From Tepidamorphaceae bacterium (lineage in GTDB: Bacteria; Pseudomonadota; Alphaproteobacteria; Rhizobiales; JAKSCL01), in the NCBI GenBank assembly GCA_028289445.1, contig JANQPO010000024.1:1-64000 (forward strand): a stretch of 64,000 bases of DNA. Direction: 5' to 3'. Position 1 is the first letter of the stretch, and each line of letters starts with the position of its first letter. This document shows, piece by piece, positions 8,001-18,029 of this stretch. The translations under genes were made by a program, and so were the position numbers. The notes beneath the pieces are model-generated. The model saw nothing but the letters and a program-made list of their open reading frames with translations, had not been told where the DNA came from and made no database searches.

Positions 8001-9169
8001 CATCGCCCGCAAGGGGCTTTCCCGCCGATGAATATCGCGACCGGCTGGCGCGGGCGCAGGCGTTGATGGCCGAGGCCGATCTGGGCGCGCTCTTTCTGAC
8101 GACCGAACCCGATATCCGCTATTTCACCGGCTTTTTGACAAGGTTTTGGGAAAGCCCGACCCGGCCGTGGTTCTTGATCGTGCCGGCGAGCGGCGAGCCG
8201 GTGGCGGTCATCCCGTCCATCGGCGCGCACCTGATGGGACAAACCTGGATCGCCGATATTCGCACTTGGCGGTCTCCCGATTACGCCGACGATGGTGTGA
8301 GCCCGGTGGCCACAGCGCTCGCCGAACGTGTCCCGAAAGATGGCCGCATCGGTGTGCCGAGCGGCGCGGAAAGCCACATTCGCATGCCGCTGGAGAGTTG
8401 GGTGAGACTGCAAGCCCTGCTTGGCGCGGATCGTCTGGTGGGCGATTCCGGCATCATGCGGCGCCTACGCTTGGTGAAATCGGATCGCGAGATCGGGAAG
8501 ATCAAAGCGGCCTGTGCGATTGCCGACCGGGCCTTCCAACGGGCGCCGGAGATCGCGGCGGCGGGCACGCCTCTCGACCGGGTGTTCCGCGAATTTCAAG
8601 TGCTTTGCCTTCAAGAGGGCGCCGATTGGGTTGCCTATCTCGCCGGCGGTGCCGGGCCCGGCGGCTATGGTGACGTTATCTCTCCGGCCACCGATGCACC
8701 GCTTCAGCCGGGCGATGTGCTGATGCTCGATACCGGTCTCGTCTGGGACGGCTATTTCTGCGACTTCGACCGCAATTATGCGGTTCCGCCCGTCGCCCAG
8801 GCCATTGAGGATGCCCATGCGCGGCTTCTAGACGCCTCGGACGCCGCATTTGAGATCGCGCGCCCTGGAGCCACGGCAGCCGAGCTGTTTCAAGCGATGG
8901 ATCGGATTGTGAGCGGCGGCGCAGGCGGGTCGCAAGCGGGGCGCTTGGGACACGGGCTGGGGATGCAGTTGACGGAATCGCCGTCGCTTATCCCGGACGA
9001 CCGCACCGTGCTTGAAGCCGGCATGGTGCTCACCCTTGAGCCGGGCATAACGCTCGGACCTGGTCGGACCCTGGTGCATGAGGAGAACATCGCCATCACA
9101 CCGACCGGCGCCACCTATCTTTCCACGCCGGCGCCTCGCCACATGCCAAGGCTTGAAGGCGCATCGTGA
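7997..9169 (+). CDS. M24-family metallopeptidase (Xaa-Pro peptidase-like)
   Basis: 390 residues with an N-terminal creatinase-like domain (TEPDIRYFTGFLTRFWE) and a C-terminal pita-bread domain. The dinuclear metal ligands can be read in order: the two Asp in MLDTGLVWDGYFCDFDRN, His in GHGLGMQLTES, Glu in TLEPGI and Glu in HEENI. No signal peptide, so cytoplasmic. Family members cleave Xaa-Pro peptides or hydrolyse small amidines and N-acyl amino acids (creatinase, ectoine hydrolase DoeA). Translationally coupled to the preceding PLP lyase, so hydrolysis followed by deamination of the released amino acid is plausible but unproven. Confidence 0.88.
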   Translation: MTSPARGFPADEYRDRLARAQALMAEADLGALFLTTEPDIRYFTGFLTRFWESPTRPWFLIVPASGEPVAVIPSIGAHLMGQTWIADIRTWRSPDYADDGVSPVATALAERVPKDGRIGVPSGAESHIRMPLESWVRLQALLGADRLVGDSGIMRRLRLVKSDREIGKIKAACAIADRAFQRAPEIAAAGTPLDRVFREFQVLCLQEGADWVAYLAGGAGPGGYGDVISPATDAPLQPGDVLMLDTGLVWDGYFCDFDRNYAVPPVAQAIEDAHARLLDASDAAFEIARPGATAAELFQAMDRIVSGGAGGSQAGRLGHGLGMQLTESPSLIPDDRTVLEAGMVLTLEPGITLGPGRTLVHEENIAITPTGATYLSTPAPRHMPRLEGAS

Positions 9170-9290
9170 GTTCACGCCATTGTGGGTGGAGCGAAGTTTT
9201 ACGGCGTTGACCGTTCCACCAATACGGGTGACAAATTCCAGACGACCGCCTATACCGATTGGCGGAATCATCTGTGAGGCCGCACGATTG

Positions 9291-10403
9291 ATGCGTAGCG
9301 CAAACCGGCGATCGGCAATCCATCTCGGGTTTCTCAGTCTGACGATCGCAGTCACGGCCGGCGCGGTATTCGCTCAGGACACCGTTCCAAGCGTGGTCGT
9401 CACGGAGGCGGCCGAGCGCGATATCACGCCGCAGTTCAGCTATGTCGGTCGCATCGAACCGTTCGAGCGCGTTGAACTGCGCGCGCGTGTTGAAGGGTTC
9501 CTGGAACAGCGCAATTTCCGCGAAGGGTCGGAGATTGCCGAAGGCGATGTGCTCTTTGTTATCGAGAAGGCGCCTTACGAAGTTGTCGTCCGACAGCGCG
9601 AGGCCGATCTTGTCGGCGCCAACGCGACGCTTGAAAATGCATCGGCTAATTTCGAACGGCAGCAGACCCTCGTTGAGCGGGGCACGGTGTCGGAAGCCAC
9701 GCTTGATGAATCCCGCGCCGCGCTCGGCACATCCCGCGCTCAGGTTCTTCAGGCCGAAGCGGCGCTGGAAAGCGCCAAGCTCGACCTCAGCTATACCGAA
9801 GTCACCAGCCCGGTCGAGGGCCGGATCAGCCGTGCGCGCTACAGTGTCGGCAATCTTGTGGGTCCGAACAGCGAGCCGCTGGCGACCGTCACGAAGGTCG
9901 ATCCGATCTATGTCGAGATCAATGTCAGCGAGAAGGACTTGGTTGAGGCGCGCCGCCAGGGCATCGATCTCGAAGATCCGCCGGTGGCGCCGTCGCTCGT
10001 TTTGTCCGACGGCAGCGATTACCCGCATTCCGGCGAATTCGACTATCTCGATCCCGAGGTCAGCCAGAGCACCGACACGGTGACGGCGCGAGCTGTCTTT
10101 CCCAATCCCGAACGACTGCTTCTGCCCGGCCAGTTCGTCACGGTCATCGTTAAGCAGAAGGACCCGGTTTCGGCGATCATGGTGCCGCAAAGCGCCGTGC
10201 AGCGCGACCAAGTGGGCTATTTCGTTCTCGTCGTCGACCGCGCCGATAAGGTGGAACAGCGCCGCGTCGAGGTCGGCAACCAGGTGGGCACGGACTGGGT
10301 CGTTTCGAACGGCGTGACGGTCGGCGAGCGGATCATCACGCAGGGGCTGCAAAAGGTCCGGCCCGAGATGGTCGTCAATCCGGTTCTCGGCGGCGAGAGC
10401 TGA
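9291..10403 (+). CDS. RND efflux periplasmic adaptor (membrane fusion protein)
   Basis: 370 residues. The reading frame is open far upstream but the ATG at 9291 gives a clean signal peptide (basic start, then hydrophobic core ending AGAVFAQ). The order of domains is that of AcrA/MexA: beta-barrel and lipoyl half-motifs (RVELRARVEGFLEQRNFREG, GDVLFVIEKAPYEV), an alpha-hairpin (residues about 100-165), the second lipoyl half (VTSPVEGRISRARYSVGNLV) and a membrane-proximal domain. It connects the inner-membrane pump encoded six bases downstream to an outer-membrane channel, which is not in this cluster. The 120-base gap before it is the likely promoter region. Confidence 0.93.
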   Translation: MRSANRRSAIHLGFLSLTIAVTAGAVFAQDTVPSVVVTEAAERDITPQFSYVGRIEPFERVELRARVEGFLEQRNFREGSEIAEGDVLFVIEKAPYEVVVRQREADLVGANATLENASANFERQQTLVERGTVSEATLDESRAALGTSRAQVLQAEAALESAKLDLSYTEVTSPVEGRISRARYSVGNLVGPNSEPLATVTKVDPIYVEINVSEKDLVEARRQGIDLEDPPVAPSLVLSDGSDYPHSGEFDYLDPEVSQSTDTVTARAVFPNPERLLLPGQFVTVIVKQKDPVSAIMVPQSAVQRDQVGYFVLVVDRADKVEQRRVEVGNQVGTDWVVSNGVTVGERIITQGLQKVRPEMVVNPVLGGES

Positions 10404-10409
10404 CCGCTT

Positions 10410-13400
10410 ATGTTTTCGGCGTTCTTCATCGACCGGCCGAAATTCGCCTTCGTTATCTCCATCATCATCACGCTGGCGGGGCTGATCTCGATCTATTCGA
10501 TTCCGGTCGCTGAATATCCGGATATCACGCCGCCGCAAGTTCAGGTGTCGACAAGCTATCCGGGCGCCAACGCAGCCACGGTTCAAGAGTCCGTCGCCAC
10601 GCCGATCGAGGCACAGGTGAACGGCGTCGACGATATGATCTACATGTCATCGACCAGCGCGAACGACGGCAGCTACGTGCTGACGGTTACGTTCGAGGTT
10701 GGCACCGACCCCGATATCGCCGCGGTCAACGTACAGAACCGGGTCGCCATTGCGACATCGCAATTGCCCGAGGAGGTCACACGCCAAGGCGTCGTGACGC
10801 AGAAGCAGTCCACCAGCATGCTTCTGGTGATCAATCTGATTTCGCCGGAGAGCACGCTCGACAGCTTATTCCTGAGCAACTACGCCTCGATCAACATCCA
10901 GGACCGGCTCTCCCGCATCAACGGCGTCGGAAGCGTGTCCCAGTTCGGTGCGCTCGATTACGGGATGCGCATCTGGCTCGACCCGGACCGCTTGACCACG
11001 CTGGAATTGACGACGGCGGATATCGCCAATGCGATCCGGGCGCAGAACATTCAGGCGACGGCCGGCCAACTCGGTGCGCCACCATTCGAAGGCGAGCCGC
11101 AGTTTCAGTACACGCTTCAGGCCAAGGGGCGTCTGGCCTCGGTCGAAGAGTTCGAGAACATCATCATCCGGGCCGATCCGCTCGGTTCGTTCGTTCGGCT
11201 GAGGGATGTCGCCCGAGTCGAGCTCGGTTCGCAGAGCTATGCGGCGATCTCCAAGCTCAACAACGCACCGTCAGCGGCTATCGCCGTCTACCAATCCCCG
11301 GGTGCGAATGCGCTCGGCGTGGCTGACGCGATCTACGACGAGCTAGATCGGCTCGCCCAGCGGTTCCCGCCGGACATGGAGTACACGATCCTCTACGACA
11401 CGACGAAGGCAGTACGGGCGTCCGTCGCAGAGGTCATTGAAACGATCTTCATCACCTTCGGTCTTGTCGTGGCGGTCACCTTCCTGTTCCTGGCGGATTG
11501 GCGCTCGACCATCATTCCGACTTTGGCAATTCCGGTTTCGCTGATCGGTACTTTCGCCGCGCTTCTGCTGGTCGGATTCTCGGCCAATATGATCACGCTG
11601 TTTGCCATCATTTTGGCGATCGGTATCGTCGTCGACGATTCCATCGTGGTCGTCGAAAATGTCCAGCGTGTCATGACGGAAACCGGACAGAACGCCCGCG
11701 ACGCAACGCGCCAGGCGATGCGCGAAGTGACCGGACCGGTGATCGCGACGACGCTGGTGCTTCTGGCGGTGTTCGTTCCAGTGACCTTCATGCCAGGGAT
11801 CACCGGCGAGCTTTACAAGCAATTCGCGCTGACGATCGCGGTCGCGGTGTCAATATCATCGTTGAACGCGCTCACGCTGTCGCCGGCGCTCTGCGCGCTT
11901 CTGCTGAAGCCGAGTTCAGGCCAACCACGCGGGCCGCTGCGGCTGTTCTCGCGTTTCGTCGACAAGACCCGCGACGGTTATGTCTGGCTCGTCGGTCGCA
12001 TGATACGGCTGATGTTGATTTCCCTTATCGTTTTTGCGGCATTCGGCGGCGCGACCTATTACCTGTTCACCACGACACCGACAGGGTTCATTCCGCTGGA
12101 GGATCAGGGCGTGCTGTTCGGAAACGTTCAGCTTCCAGACGGCGCGTCGTTGACCCGGACGGAGGAAGTCTCCGACCGCTTGACCGAAGAGATACTTGAA
12201 GTCGATGGTGTCACCGATGTCCTCGCGGTGACTGGGTTCTCGATCCTGTCCGGCGCCGCCTCAAACTCGGCGCTTCTCATCCCGATCTTCTCGGATTGGG
12301 ACGAGCGCACGGACTTCGAACTTCAATGGTTCAATATCCTGCGGCAGATCAACGGCAAGCTTGCCGGACTGATCGAGGCCGATGCCTTCGCCTTCCCGTT
12401 GCCGCCCATCCAGGGGCTTGGCACCGGCGGCGGCATCGAGCTGCAGGTTCAGGATTTCGAGGGCCGGTCGCCGCAGGAATTGGCCGCGGCGACGCGCAGC
12501 CTCGTTTTTGCCGCCAATCAGCAGCCCGAACTGACTGGTGTCTTCAGCACTTTTTCGGCCAACGTGCCGCAGCTCTTTCTTGAGGTCGATCGCGACAAGG
12601 CGGAAGTGCTGGGTCTGTCGGTCTCCGACATATTCAGCACGCTCCAGGCCAGTCTTGGGTCGTCCTACATCAACGACTTCAACCTATTCGGCAAAGTCTA
12701 TCGGGTGATGATCCAAGCCGAGGCAGCAAGCCGCGATGCCATCGAAGACATCAACCGGCTGCATGTGCGCAATGCCGACGGCGAGATGGTGCCGCTTCGC
12801 GCGCTGGTCGATATCGAGCCGATCCTCGGTCCGCTGTCCATTGGACGCTACAACCAGCTTCAATCCGCCTCGCTGACGGGTTCGCCGGCGACCGGGTATA
12901 GCTCCGGCGACGCAATCGCGGCGATGGAGCGGGCGGCGGCCGATGCGCTTCCCGATGGCTATGGCATCCTATGGACCGGCACCTCGCAGCAGGAGCTGGA
13001 AGCCGGCGGCCTCGTCGTTCTTATCTTCTCGCTGGCGCTACTCTTCGCCTACCTCTTCCTGGTGGCGCAGTATGAAAGCTGGATGATTCCCCTGTCGGTC
13101 ATGCTGTCCGTCGTCATCGCCGCGTTCGGTGCGTTGGTGCCGCTGGCGCTTCTGCCGTTTCTGGACAACAACCTCTATGCGCAAATCGGCATCGTCATGT
13201 TGATCGGGTTGGCCAGTAAGAGCGCCATTCTCATCGTCGAGTTCGCCAAGGAGCGTCGCGAGGCAGGCTTGTCCGTCACTGACGCCACGTTGGAGGCCGC
13301 GCGTCTGCGGTTCCGCGCCGTCATGATGACGGCGTTGTCGTTCATCCTAGGCGTCGTGCCCTTGGTGCTGGCAACGGGCGCGGGTGCTGCAAGCCGCACG

Positions 13401-13547
13401 TCGGTCGGCTTCGTCGTCTTCGGTGGCATGCTGGCAGCGACGTTCATCGGCACGCTTTTCGTACCGGTTCTTTACGCGGCGGTGCAGTCGTTCCGCGAAC
13501 GCGTCAAAGGACTGTCCGGTGGGCGCTCTCAACCCGCGTCGTCATAG
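10410..13547 (+). CDS. RND multidrug efflux pump, HAE1 type
   Basis: 1045 residues, the expected AcrB/MexB length. It begins [18 protein letters not shown], the usual cytoplasmic cap and TM1. TM4 has the proton-relay pair in [16 protein letters not shown] and TM10 the partner lysine in [17 protein letters not shown]. Two large periplasmic loops follow TM1 and TM7 ([20 protein letters not shown] begins the second). Substrates are probably amphiphilic drugs, bile-type compounds or aromatics. Operon with the adaptor upstream; no regulator or TolC-type gene is adjacent. Its last six bases overlap the convergent nosX gene. Confidence 0.95.
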   Translation: MFSAFFIDRPKFAFVISIIITLAGLISIYSIPVAEYPDITPPQVQVSTSYPGANAATVQESVATPIEAQVNGVDDMIYMSSTSANDGSYVLTVTFEVGTDPDIAAVNVQNRVAIATSQLPEEVTRQGVVTQKQSTSMLLVINLISPESTLDSLFLSNYASINIQDRLSRINGVGSVSQFGALDYGMRIWLDPDRLTTLELTTADIANAIRAQNIQATAGQLGAPPFEGEPQFQYTLQAKGRLASVEEFENIIIRADPLGSFVRLRDVARVELGSQSYAAISKLNNAPSAAIAVYQSPGANALGVADAIYDELDRLAQRFPPDMEYTILYDTTKAVRASVAEVIETIFITFGLVVAVTFLFLADWRSTIIPTLAIPVSLIGTFAALLLVGFSANMITLFAIILAIGIVVDDSIVVVENVQRVMTETGQNARDATRQAMREVTGPVIATTLVLLAVFVPVTFMPGITGELYKQFALTIAVAVSISSLNALTLSPALCALLLKPSSGQPRGPLRLFSRFVDKTRDGYVWLVGRMIRLMLISLIVFAAFGGATYYLFTTTPTGFIPLEDQGVLFGNVQLPDGASLTRTEEVSDRLTEEILEVDGVTDVLAVTGFSILSGAASNSALLIPIFSDWDERTDFELQWFNILRQINGKLAGLIEADAFAFPLPPIQGLGTGGGIELQVQDFEGRSPQELAAATRSLVFAANQQPELTGVFSTFSANVPQLFLEVDRDKAEVLGLSVSDIFSTLQASLGSSYINDFNLFGKVYRVMIQAEAASRDAIEDINRLHVRNADGEMVPLRALVDIEPILGPLSIGRYNQLQSASLTGSPATGYSSGDAIAAMERAAADALPDGYGILWTGTSQQELEAGGLVVLIFSLALLFAYLFLVAQYESWMIPLSVMLSVVIAAFGALVPLALLPFLDNNLYAQIGIVMLIGLASKSAILIVEFAKERREAGLSVTDATLEAARLRFRAVMMTALSFILGVVPLVLATGAGAASRTSVGFVVFGGMLAATFIGTLFVPVLYAAVQSFRERVKGLSGGRSQPASS

Positions 13548-14501
13548 GTGAGCGGACGCATAGTCGAGACGATCGCCATTCGAAGCGGCCGCGATCGCGC
13601 GGCAAGCCGGCATTCGATCGACGCATTCCATGATTTGCGCACGATCGCAAAGCGCCAGTCCGGTCGATAGACCGTCGGCAATCGCGGCGGAGGCATGGAC
13701 GACGGTGAGTCGCCGCCAGGGCCTCGTCACGACCCCGCCGCGTGGATCGAGGATATGGCCGATCGCACTGCCAGCATCGATCAGCGTTCCGTTCGGCGCG
13801 GTCGTCGCTACGGCCATATCTCGGACATTGAGCACCTCTTCGGCCGCGTCATTGCCGCGTTCGGCGAGACCAACCCGCCAGGGCCTCCCGGCCTCGCGTT
13901 CTCCAAACGCTGCGATTTCACCAACCGAGACAAGGACGTTCGTCAGGCCGGCGGCGCGCAGAAGATCGGCAACGCGGTCGGTGACATAGCCTTGTGCGAT
14001 GCCATTCAAGGTCATGGCCATGCCGGGCCATGCATAGAACACGCCGTCGGACGTCACGCTGACATGCTGCCAGCCGATCAACGCCCGCGCCGCGCGCTCA
14101 TCCTTAGGGTCCATTTGCCCCCTCGCATCGGCGATCGCGCGCCACAAGGGTTGGACCGTGGGATCGAAGGCGCCTCCGGTCATCTCATGGATCATGTCGA
14201 CGGTGGACAGCAGCCGAATCATGTCGAGGGGCGGGACATCCAGCCGACCGGTGCGGTTGAGCTGCACGAGGGCGCTGTCCGCACGATAGAGGCTGAAGAT
14301 CGATTCCAGGCGTTCGATCTCGGCGCGGGCGGCGGCGATCAGCGGTTCGGCATCGGCGCGCGGCAATCCGGCGATCGTCAGCGAGGCGGATGCCCCCAGT
14401 GCAACGCCGCTCCACCGCGTTGTCTGGCTTGCCAGCGCGGCGCCCGGCATTGCGCTTGCCGCAGCACTAACGGCAATGAAGCGGCGTCGCGTCAGCGTCA
14501 T
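13542..14501 (-). CDS. nosX: NosX, ApbE-type FAD:protein FMN transferase
   Basis: 319 residues, periplasmic. The N-terminus [20 protein letters not shown] is a Tat-like or Sec signal. ApbE features: [25 protein letters not shown], the glycine/asparagine segment [29 protein letters not shown] and [12 protein letters not shown]. ApbE enzymes attach FMN through a phosphodiester to Thr/Ser in target proteins; NosX flavinylates NosR. The start overlaps the nosL stop (ATGA), and it is the last gene of nosRZDFYLX. Its position makes NosR, which carries an SGATVT acceptor, the obvious target. Confidence 0.92.
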   Translation of the reverse strand: MTLTRRRFIAVSAAASAMPGAALASQTTRWSGVALGASASLTIAGLPRADAEPLIAAARAEIERLESIFSLYRADSALVQLNRTGRLDVPPLDMIRLLSTVDMIHEMTGGAFDPTVQPLWRAIADARGQMDPKDERAARALIGWQHVSVTSDGVFYAWPGMAMTLNGIAQGYVTDRVADLLRAAGLTNVLVSVGEIAAFGEREAGRPWRVGLAERGNDAAEEVLNVRDMAVATTAPNGTLIDAGSAIGHILDPRGGVVTRPWRRLTVVHASAAIADGLSTGLALCDRAQIMECVDRMPACRAIAAASNGDRLDYASAHL

Positions 14502-15034
14502 TGCACCGACTCCGACGCTCCAGGCGCGACGACTGAGACGTCGACCGGCGCCAACACATAGTCATCGGTGATCTGTTCAAGGCGAACGGTTTGGCCACCG
14601 TGCTCGGCGATGAAGTCGGCAGCGGCTTCGGCTGACCCGAACGGCACGGCCTCGGGTGCGCCCATGCCACCGGTCCGCCTGCTTTCAACGACGAAGTAGG
14701 CGTCCTTCACCGCGATCCAGTTCTCTTTCCCCGGATCGGCCCAGCTTGCCGCGTTCGCCATGTCGTGGACATAGATCGCCGTGATCTCCGCTGTTTCTTC
14801 CGGCAGCCGGGTGTAAGCGATGGCGTCGCGAACCTGACCGAACCAGAGCGGCTGATCGAGATGAGAAACGTGGATTTGCGCCTTCGGACCCTCGTGATCG
14901 AGAATGTCCATCTGGCAGTAGTAACCGACCGCCTCGACCGTCATCGCGACCGGTTTTGGTGCCTCGACCGCGACCTCCTCCTTGCATGCGGCAAGCGCTG
15001 TCGCGAGGCTGACAATGAGGATCAGGCGGATCAT
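14498..15034 (-). CDS. nosL: NosL, copper chaperone lipoprotein for N2O reductase
   Basis: 178 residues from the ATG that overlaps the nosY stop (ATGA). The signal ends in a lipobox (LATALAAC) followed by KEE, so the protein is an acylated periplasmic lipoprotein. NosL binds Cu(I) and supplies it to NosZ with the NosDFY complex. Family features are YYCQMDILDHEGPKAQIHVS, containing the Cys and Met of the metal site, and a C-terminal region with DAYFVVESRRTGGMGAPE and PFGSAEAAADFIAEHGG. Any longer upstream start would lie inside nosY and lose the lipobox position. Confidence 0.93.
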   Translation of the reverse strand: MIRLILIVSLATALAACKEEVAVEAPKPVAMTVEAVGYYCQMDILDHEGPKAQIHVSHLDQPLWFGQVRDAIAYTRLPEETAEITAIYVHDMANAASWADPGKENWIAVKDAYFVVESRRTGGMGAPEAVPFGSAEAAADFIAEHGGQTVRLEQITDDYVLAPVDVSVVAPGASESVQ

Positions 15035-15861
15035 GGTTCCAACCTCCGAAAGACGAGGGCCGCTGCCCCAAGAGCCAGGACGATCCAGCCGCAAAGGCTG
15101 GCAAGGCCAACAATCGGCGGGAAGGGTAGGGCTTCGCCGAGACCTGAGAGGCCGGTCGCCGCCGTGCCTGTGTCGAGTGCGGCCATGTTGTAGAGCCTAA
15201 ACGCGTCGGCCGGATTGGCAGCGAGAAGCCAAGGGAACACCGATTTAGCGAAGGTTCCCTCTGAATCGGCGACCAACGCGCCAAGAAGCCCGAGATCGTA
15301 AAGCACGACCGCCGCCAACCAGATGCCGACGGCGAGTGCGGCTGCCGTTCCAGTCTGGCGCACGCTGGCGCTTGCGACATAACCGATGGCGAGAAAGGCC
15401 GCGCCTAAGCCGATGCTCGTGGCGATCAAGCGGCCCAGGTCAACTAGGCCGGCCGACCCGCCGCCGGCAAGCGTGACCACTAGAGCGCCGGCGACGCCAT
15501 AGCCCAGCGCGATCGCAATGGAGACCACGATGAGATGACCGAGAAACTTGCCGACGATAATGGCGCTGCGTGAGACCGGGCTCGCCAATGCCAATTGCAG
15601 CGTGCCGCGATCGACTTCGCCGGCAATCGCATCGAAGGAAAGAAGAAGGGCGATCAGCGGCACTAGATAGACCGAAAGCGTTGCCAGGCTCGCGACCGTG
15701 ATCGTCAAAGGACTGGCCTTGACGGCGCCGGTCGGAGCGGCGCCGACGAACGCGAGAACCAGAGCGAACGCTAACAGAATCAAGGCCGACAGAAGCACCC
15801 AGCGATTGCGGATGCCGATACGCAGCTCGGCTCCGGCGATAGCAAGAACGGCGCCGATCAT
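15031..15861 (-). CDS. nosY: NosY, ABC permease of the NosDFY complex
   Basis: 276 residues with about six hydrophobic segments, ABC-2 type. It starts MIGAVLAIAGAELRIGIRNR, an amphipathic elbow helix then TM1; the family motif SFDAIAGEVDRGTLQLALASPVSR is present. Together with the NosF ATPase and the periplasmic NosD it forms the machine that assembles the CuZ cluster of N2O reductase. Both ends overlap neighbours by ATGA (nosF upstream, nosL downstream), so all are translated from one mRNA. Confidence 0.94.
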   Translation of the reverse strand: MIGAVLAIAGAELRIGIRNRWVLLSALILLAFALVLAFVGAAPTGAVKASPLTITVASLATLSVYLVPLIALLLSFDAIAGEVDRGTLQLALASPVSRSAIIVGKFLGHLIVVSIAIALGYGVAGALVVTLAGGGSAGLVDLGRLIATSIGLGAAFLAIGYVASASVRQTGTAAALAVGIWLAAVVLYDLGLLGALVADSEGTFAKSVFPWLLAANPADAFRLYNMAALDTGTAATGLSGLGEALPFPPIVGLASLCGWIVLALGAAALVFRRLEP

Positions 15862-16769
15862 GATCGATCCTCCGCTTTGTCCTGGGTCGAGAAATGGCGG
15901 TAGATGTCATCGAGGCTCGGCTGCGACACGTCGAAATCGGTGACCAGCGGCCCGAGCGCGCTGATCGCGGCCAGCCGCGCCATCTTCTCCGGTGCCGGGC
16001 AAAGAAGCTCGACCGACTGACCGTTGACGCGCGCCCCACCCAGGCGTTCACTCACCTCGTTGACCTTGTTCGGCTCGGTCTTGACGCAAATGCGCACGGG
16101 GAGTGCCGCCTCCGCCTGAAGCTTCGATAGCGCCGCATCGGCGACGAGCGCGCCGTTGCGCAAGATAGCCACGCGGTCGGTCTTTGCTTCCAACTCGGAG
16201 AGCGAATGAGACGACAGGAAAACGGCCGTGCCGCTTGCCGCGATCTCATCGATGAGGCCATAGAAATTGCGGCGGGAGAGTGGATCGAGACCCGTCGTCG
16301 GTTCATCCAAGAGCATCAGCCGCGGCGACCCGACCAGGGCCTGAGCCAGGCCGAGGCGCTGGCGCATGCCTTTAGAATAGGTGCCGGTCCGCCGGTCGGC
16401 GGCATCGGCCAAACCGACGCGCTCAAGGGCGCGATCTGCATCTGTCCGGGCCGCCCCCTTCAGACGCGCGTAAAGCCGAACCGTCTCGCGCCCGGTCAAG
16501 GCTTTTTGAAACGCCACATTTTCCGGCAAGTAAGCGACGGCCAAGCGCGCTGCGTTCGAGCCGGGCGGGCTACCGGCGACAGCGATCTGTCCAGATGTCG
16601 GCCGGATGAAGCCAAGGATCAAACGGAAGAGCGTGGTTTTGCCGGCTCCGTTGTGACCGAGCAGCGCGACACGTTCGCCCGGCGCGACGGAGAGAGAGAC
16701 CCGGTCGAGCGCCCGGACCTTGCCGAACCGTTTCGACGCTTCGCGGATATCGAGAAGCGCGTCGCTCAT
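15858..16769 (-). CDS. nosF: NosF, ABC ATPase of the NosDFY complex
   Basis: 303 residues. Walker A GHNGAGKTTLFRL, ABC signature in YSKGMRQRLGLAQAL, Walker B LMLLDEPTTGLDPLSRR and the H-loop SSHSLSELE are all intact. A C-terminal domain of about 90 residues follows, as in NosF. The frame is open 51 codons further upstream, but that part lies inside nosD; the ATG at 16769 overlaps the nosD TGA (ATGA) and starts MSDALLDIREASKRFG, which is where the ATPase fold begins. Cytoplasmic; powers copper-sulfur site maturation. Confidence 0.95.
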   Translation of the reverse strand: MSDALLDIREASKRFGKVRALDRVSLSVAPGERVALLGHNGAGKTTLFRLILGFIRPTSGQIAVAGSPPGSNAARLAVAYLPENVAFQKALTGRETVRLYARLKGAARTDADRALERVGLADAADRRTGTYSKGMRQRLGLAQALVGSPRLMLLDEPTTGLDPLSRRNFYGLIDEIAASGTAVFLSSHSLSELEAKTDRVAILRNGALVADAALSKLQAEAALPVRICVKTEPNKVNEVSERLGGARVNGQSVELLCPAPEKMARLAAISALGPLVTDFDVSQPSLDDIYRHFSTQDKAEDRS

Positions 16770-18019
16770 GACCCCGCTCCATCTGCCGGCATGACGGGCC
16801 GCATCAAAGGCGCGCTGTCGACGACACCGCCCGGCAGCAAGGCCGGGAAGGCGTTTTGTGCCCAACGGATGAGGTGAATCGCCGGGCTGCCAAGTAGCAA
16901 GGACGCAGCCGGCTGGGTCCAAAGCACATGGTCGATGCTGTCGTTCGGGCGGAACGCCTGATCGGCCACGCCGTCGCCGTCAATGTCATAGGCGACGTGA
17001 TCGCTCCAATAGTTGCCGCGCCCGTCGGCGCTCCAGTCATGATGCTTGGAGCCGACATATTTGACTTGCGTGCGATTGCCGACAAAGGCATTGCCGGTGA
17101 TCGTGTTGCGCTCCGAGCCGGCGGTGAAATGGATGCCGATGGGGCAGCCCTCAAACCGGTTATCGACGAGGGTGTTCTTGTTGGCATTGTACATGAACAA
17201 GCACTTCTCGCCGCCGCCCACGACGAGGTTGTTCTCGATCCGCGCATCATTGGCGTAGTTCAGCATGATGCCGTGATCGCGATCGCCGATGGAGACGTTA
17301 TCGCGGACCACGACGTTCCTCGTGAACATGATGGCGTAGCCAAGATGATTGCCGACCGACACGTTGCCGGTCACCTCGCTGCCGTCCGCGTACATGTAGT
17401 GGACGGCGAAGCGCAGTGCTTCGAAGCGATTGTTGTTGAAGATGTTGTCGCGGCTTGTGTTGACGAAGATCCCGTCGCGGCCATGGCGGATCACATTGCT
17501 CTCAACGACGGCGCCCGGCGCGTTCCAGATGTAAACGCCGTTGCCGCGTTCGTTCATGCGGTGGCCGCGCCGGCCCACGATGACATTGCGGGCGACCACG
17601 GCATCCCTGGCGCCGTGAATGTCGACGCCGTGGAGATTGCCACGCAGGACATTGTCGAGGACGCGGGCGCCGGTTGCGGCCTTGGTGAGTTTGATGCCGG
17701 AATCGAGTGTTTCGTGCGACGAGCCCGAGCCGGAGACAACAAGACCCGAGATCGTCACAGCCGACGCATCGACCGTGATGGCAGTGCCCGATCCATAGCC
17801 CGCGACCCAAGCGCCGTCGCCGATAAGCGTGAGAGGCCGGTCGATCGTGACCGCCCCTTTATATTCGCCGTTGCCAAGCCGGAGGACATCTCCCGGCTCG
17901 GCATCGGCAATCGCCCGCGCAAGGGTCCCGTCACCGGGCGCAACGACGATCTCGGCGGTGCGCGCCGGGACCGCCATCGCGACGATGGCGAGACCGAGGA
18001 GACAGACGCGGGCGATCAT
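16766..18019 (-). CDS. nosD: NosD, periplasmic beta-helix protein for CuZ assembly
   Basis: 417 residues from the ATG ten bases after the nosZ stop; longer starts would run into nosZ. A Sec signal (CLLGLAIVAMAVPARTAE) is followed by a right-handed parallel beta-helix of many short repeats around N-x-I/V (for example SNVIRHGRDGIFVNTSRDN, NVSVGNHLGYAIMFTRNV), the carbohydrate-binding/CASH pattern. NosD receives copper from NosL and passes it to NosZ in the NosDFY complex. Length and repeat number are normal for the family. Confidence 0.94.
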   Translation of the reverse strand: MIARVCLLGLAIVAMAVPARTAEIVVAPGDGTLARAIADAEPGDVLRLGNGEYKGAVTIDRPLTLIGDGAWVAGYGSGTAITVDASAVTISGLVVSGSGSSHETLDSGIKLTKAATGARVLDNVLRGNLHGVDIHGARDAVVARNVIVGRRGHRMNERGNGVYIWNAPGAVVESNVIRHGRDGIFVNTSRDNIFNNNRFEALRFAVHYMYADGSEVTGNVSVGNHLGYAIMFTRNVVVRDNVSIGDRDHGIMLNYANDARIENNLVVGGGEKCLFMYNANKNTLVDNRFEGCPIGIHFTAGSERNTITGNAFVGNRTQVKYVGSKHHDWSADGRGNYWSDHVAYDIDGDGVADQAFRPNDSIDHVLWTQPAASLLLGSPAIHLIRWAQNAFPALLPGGVVDSAPLMRPVMPADGAGS

Positions 18020-18029
18020 GGCTACACCG

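Noticed and set aside
9096-10586. 496-codon minus-strand open frame
   Set aside because: Antisense to the RND adaptor gene, with arginine/aspartate-rich shadow composition.
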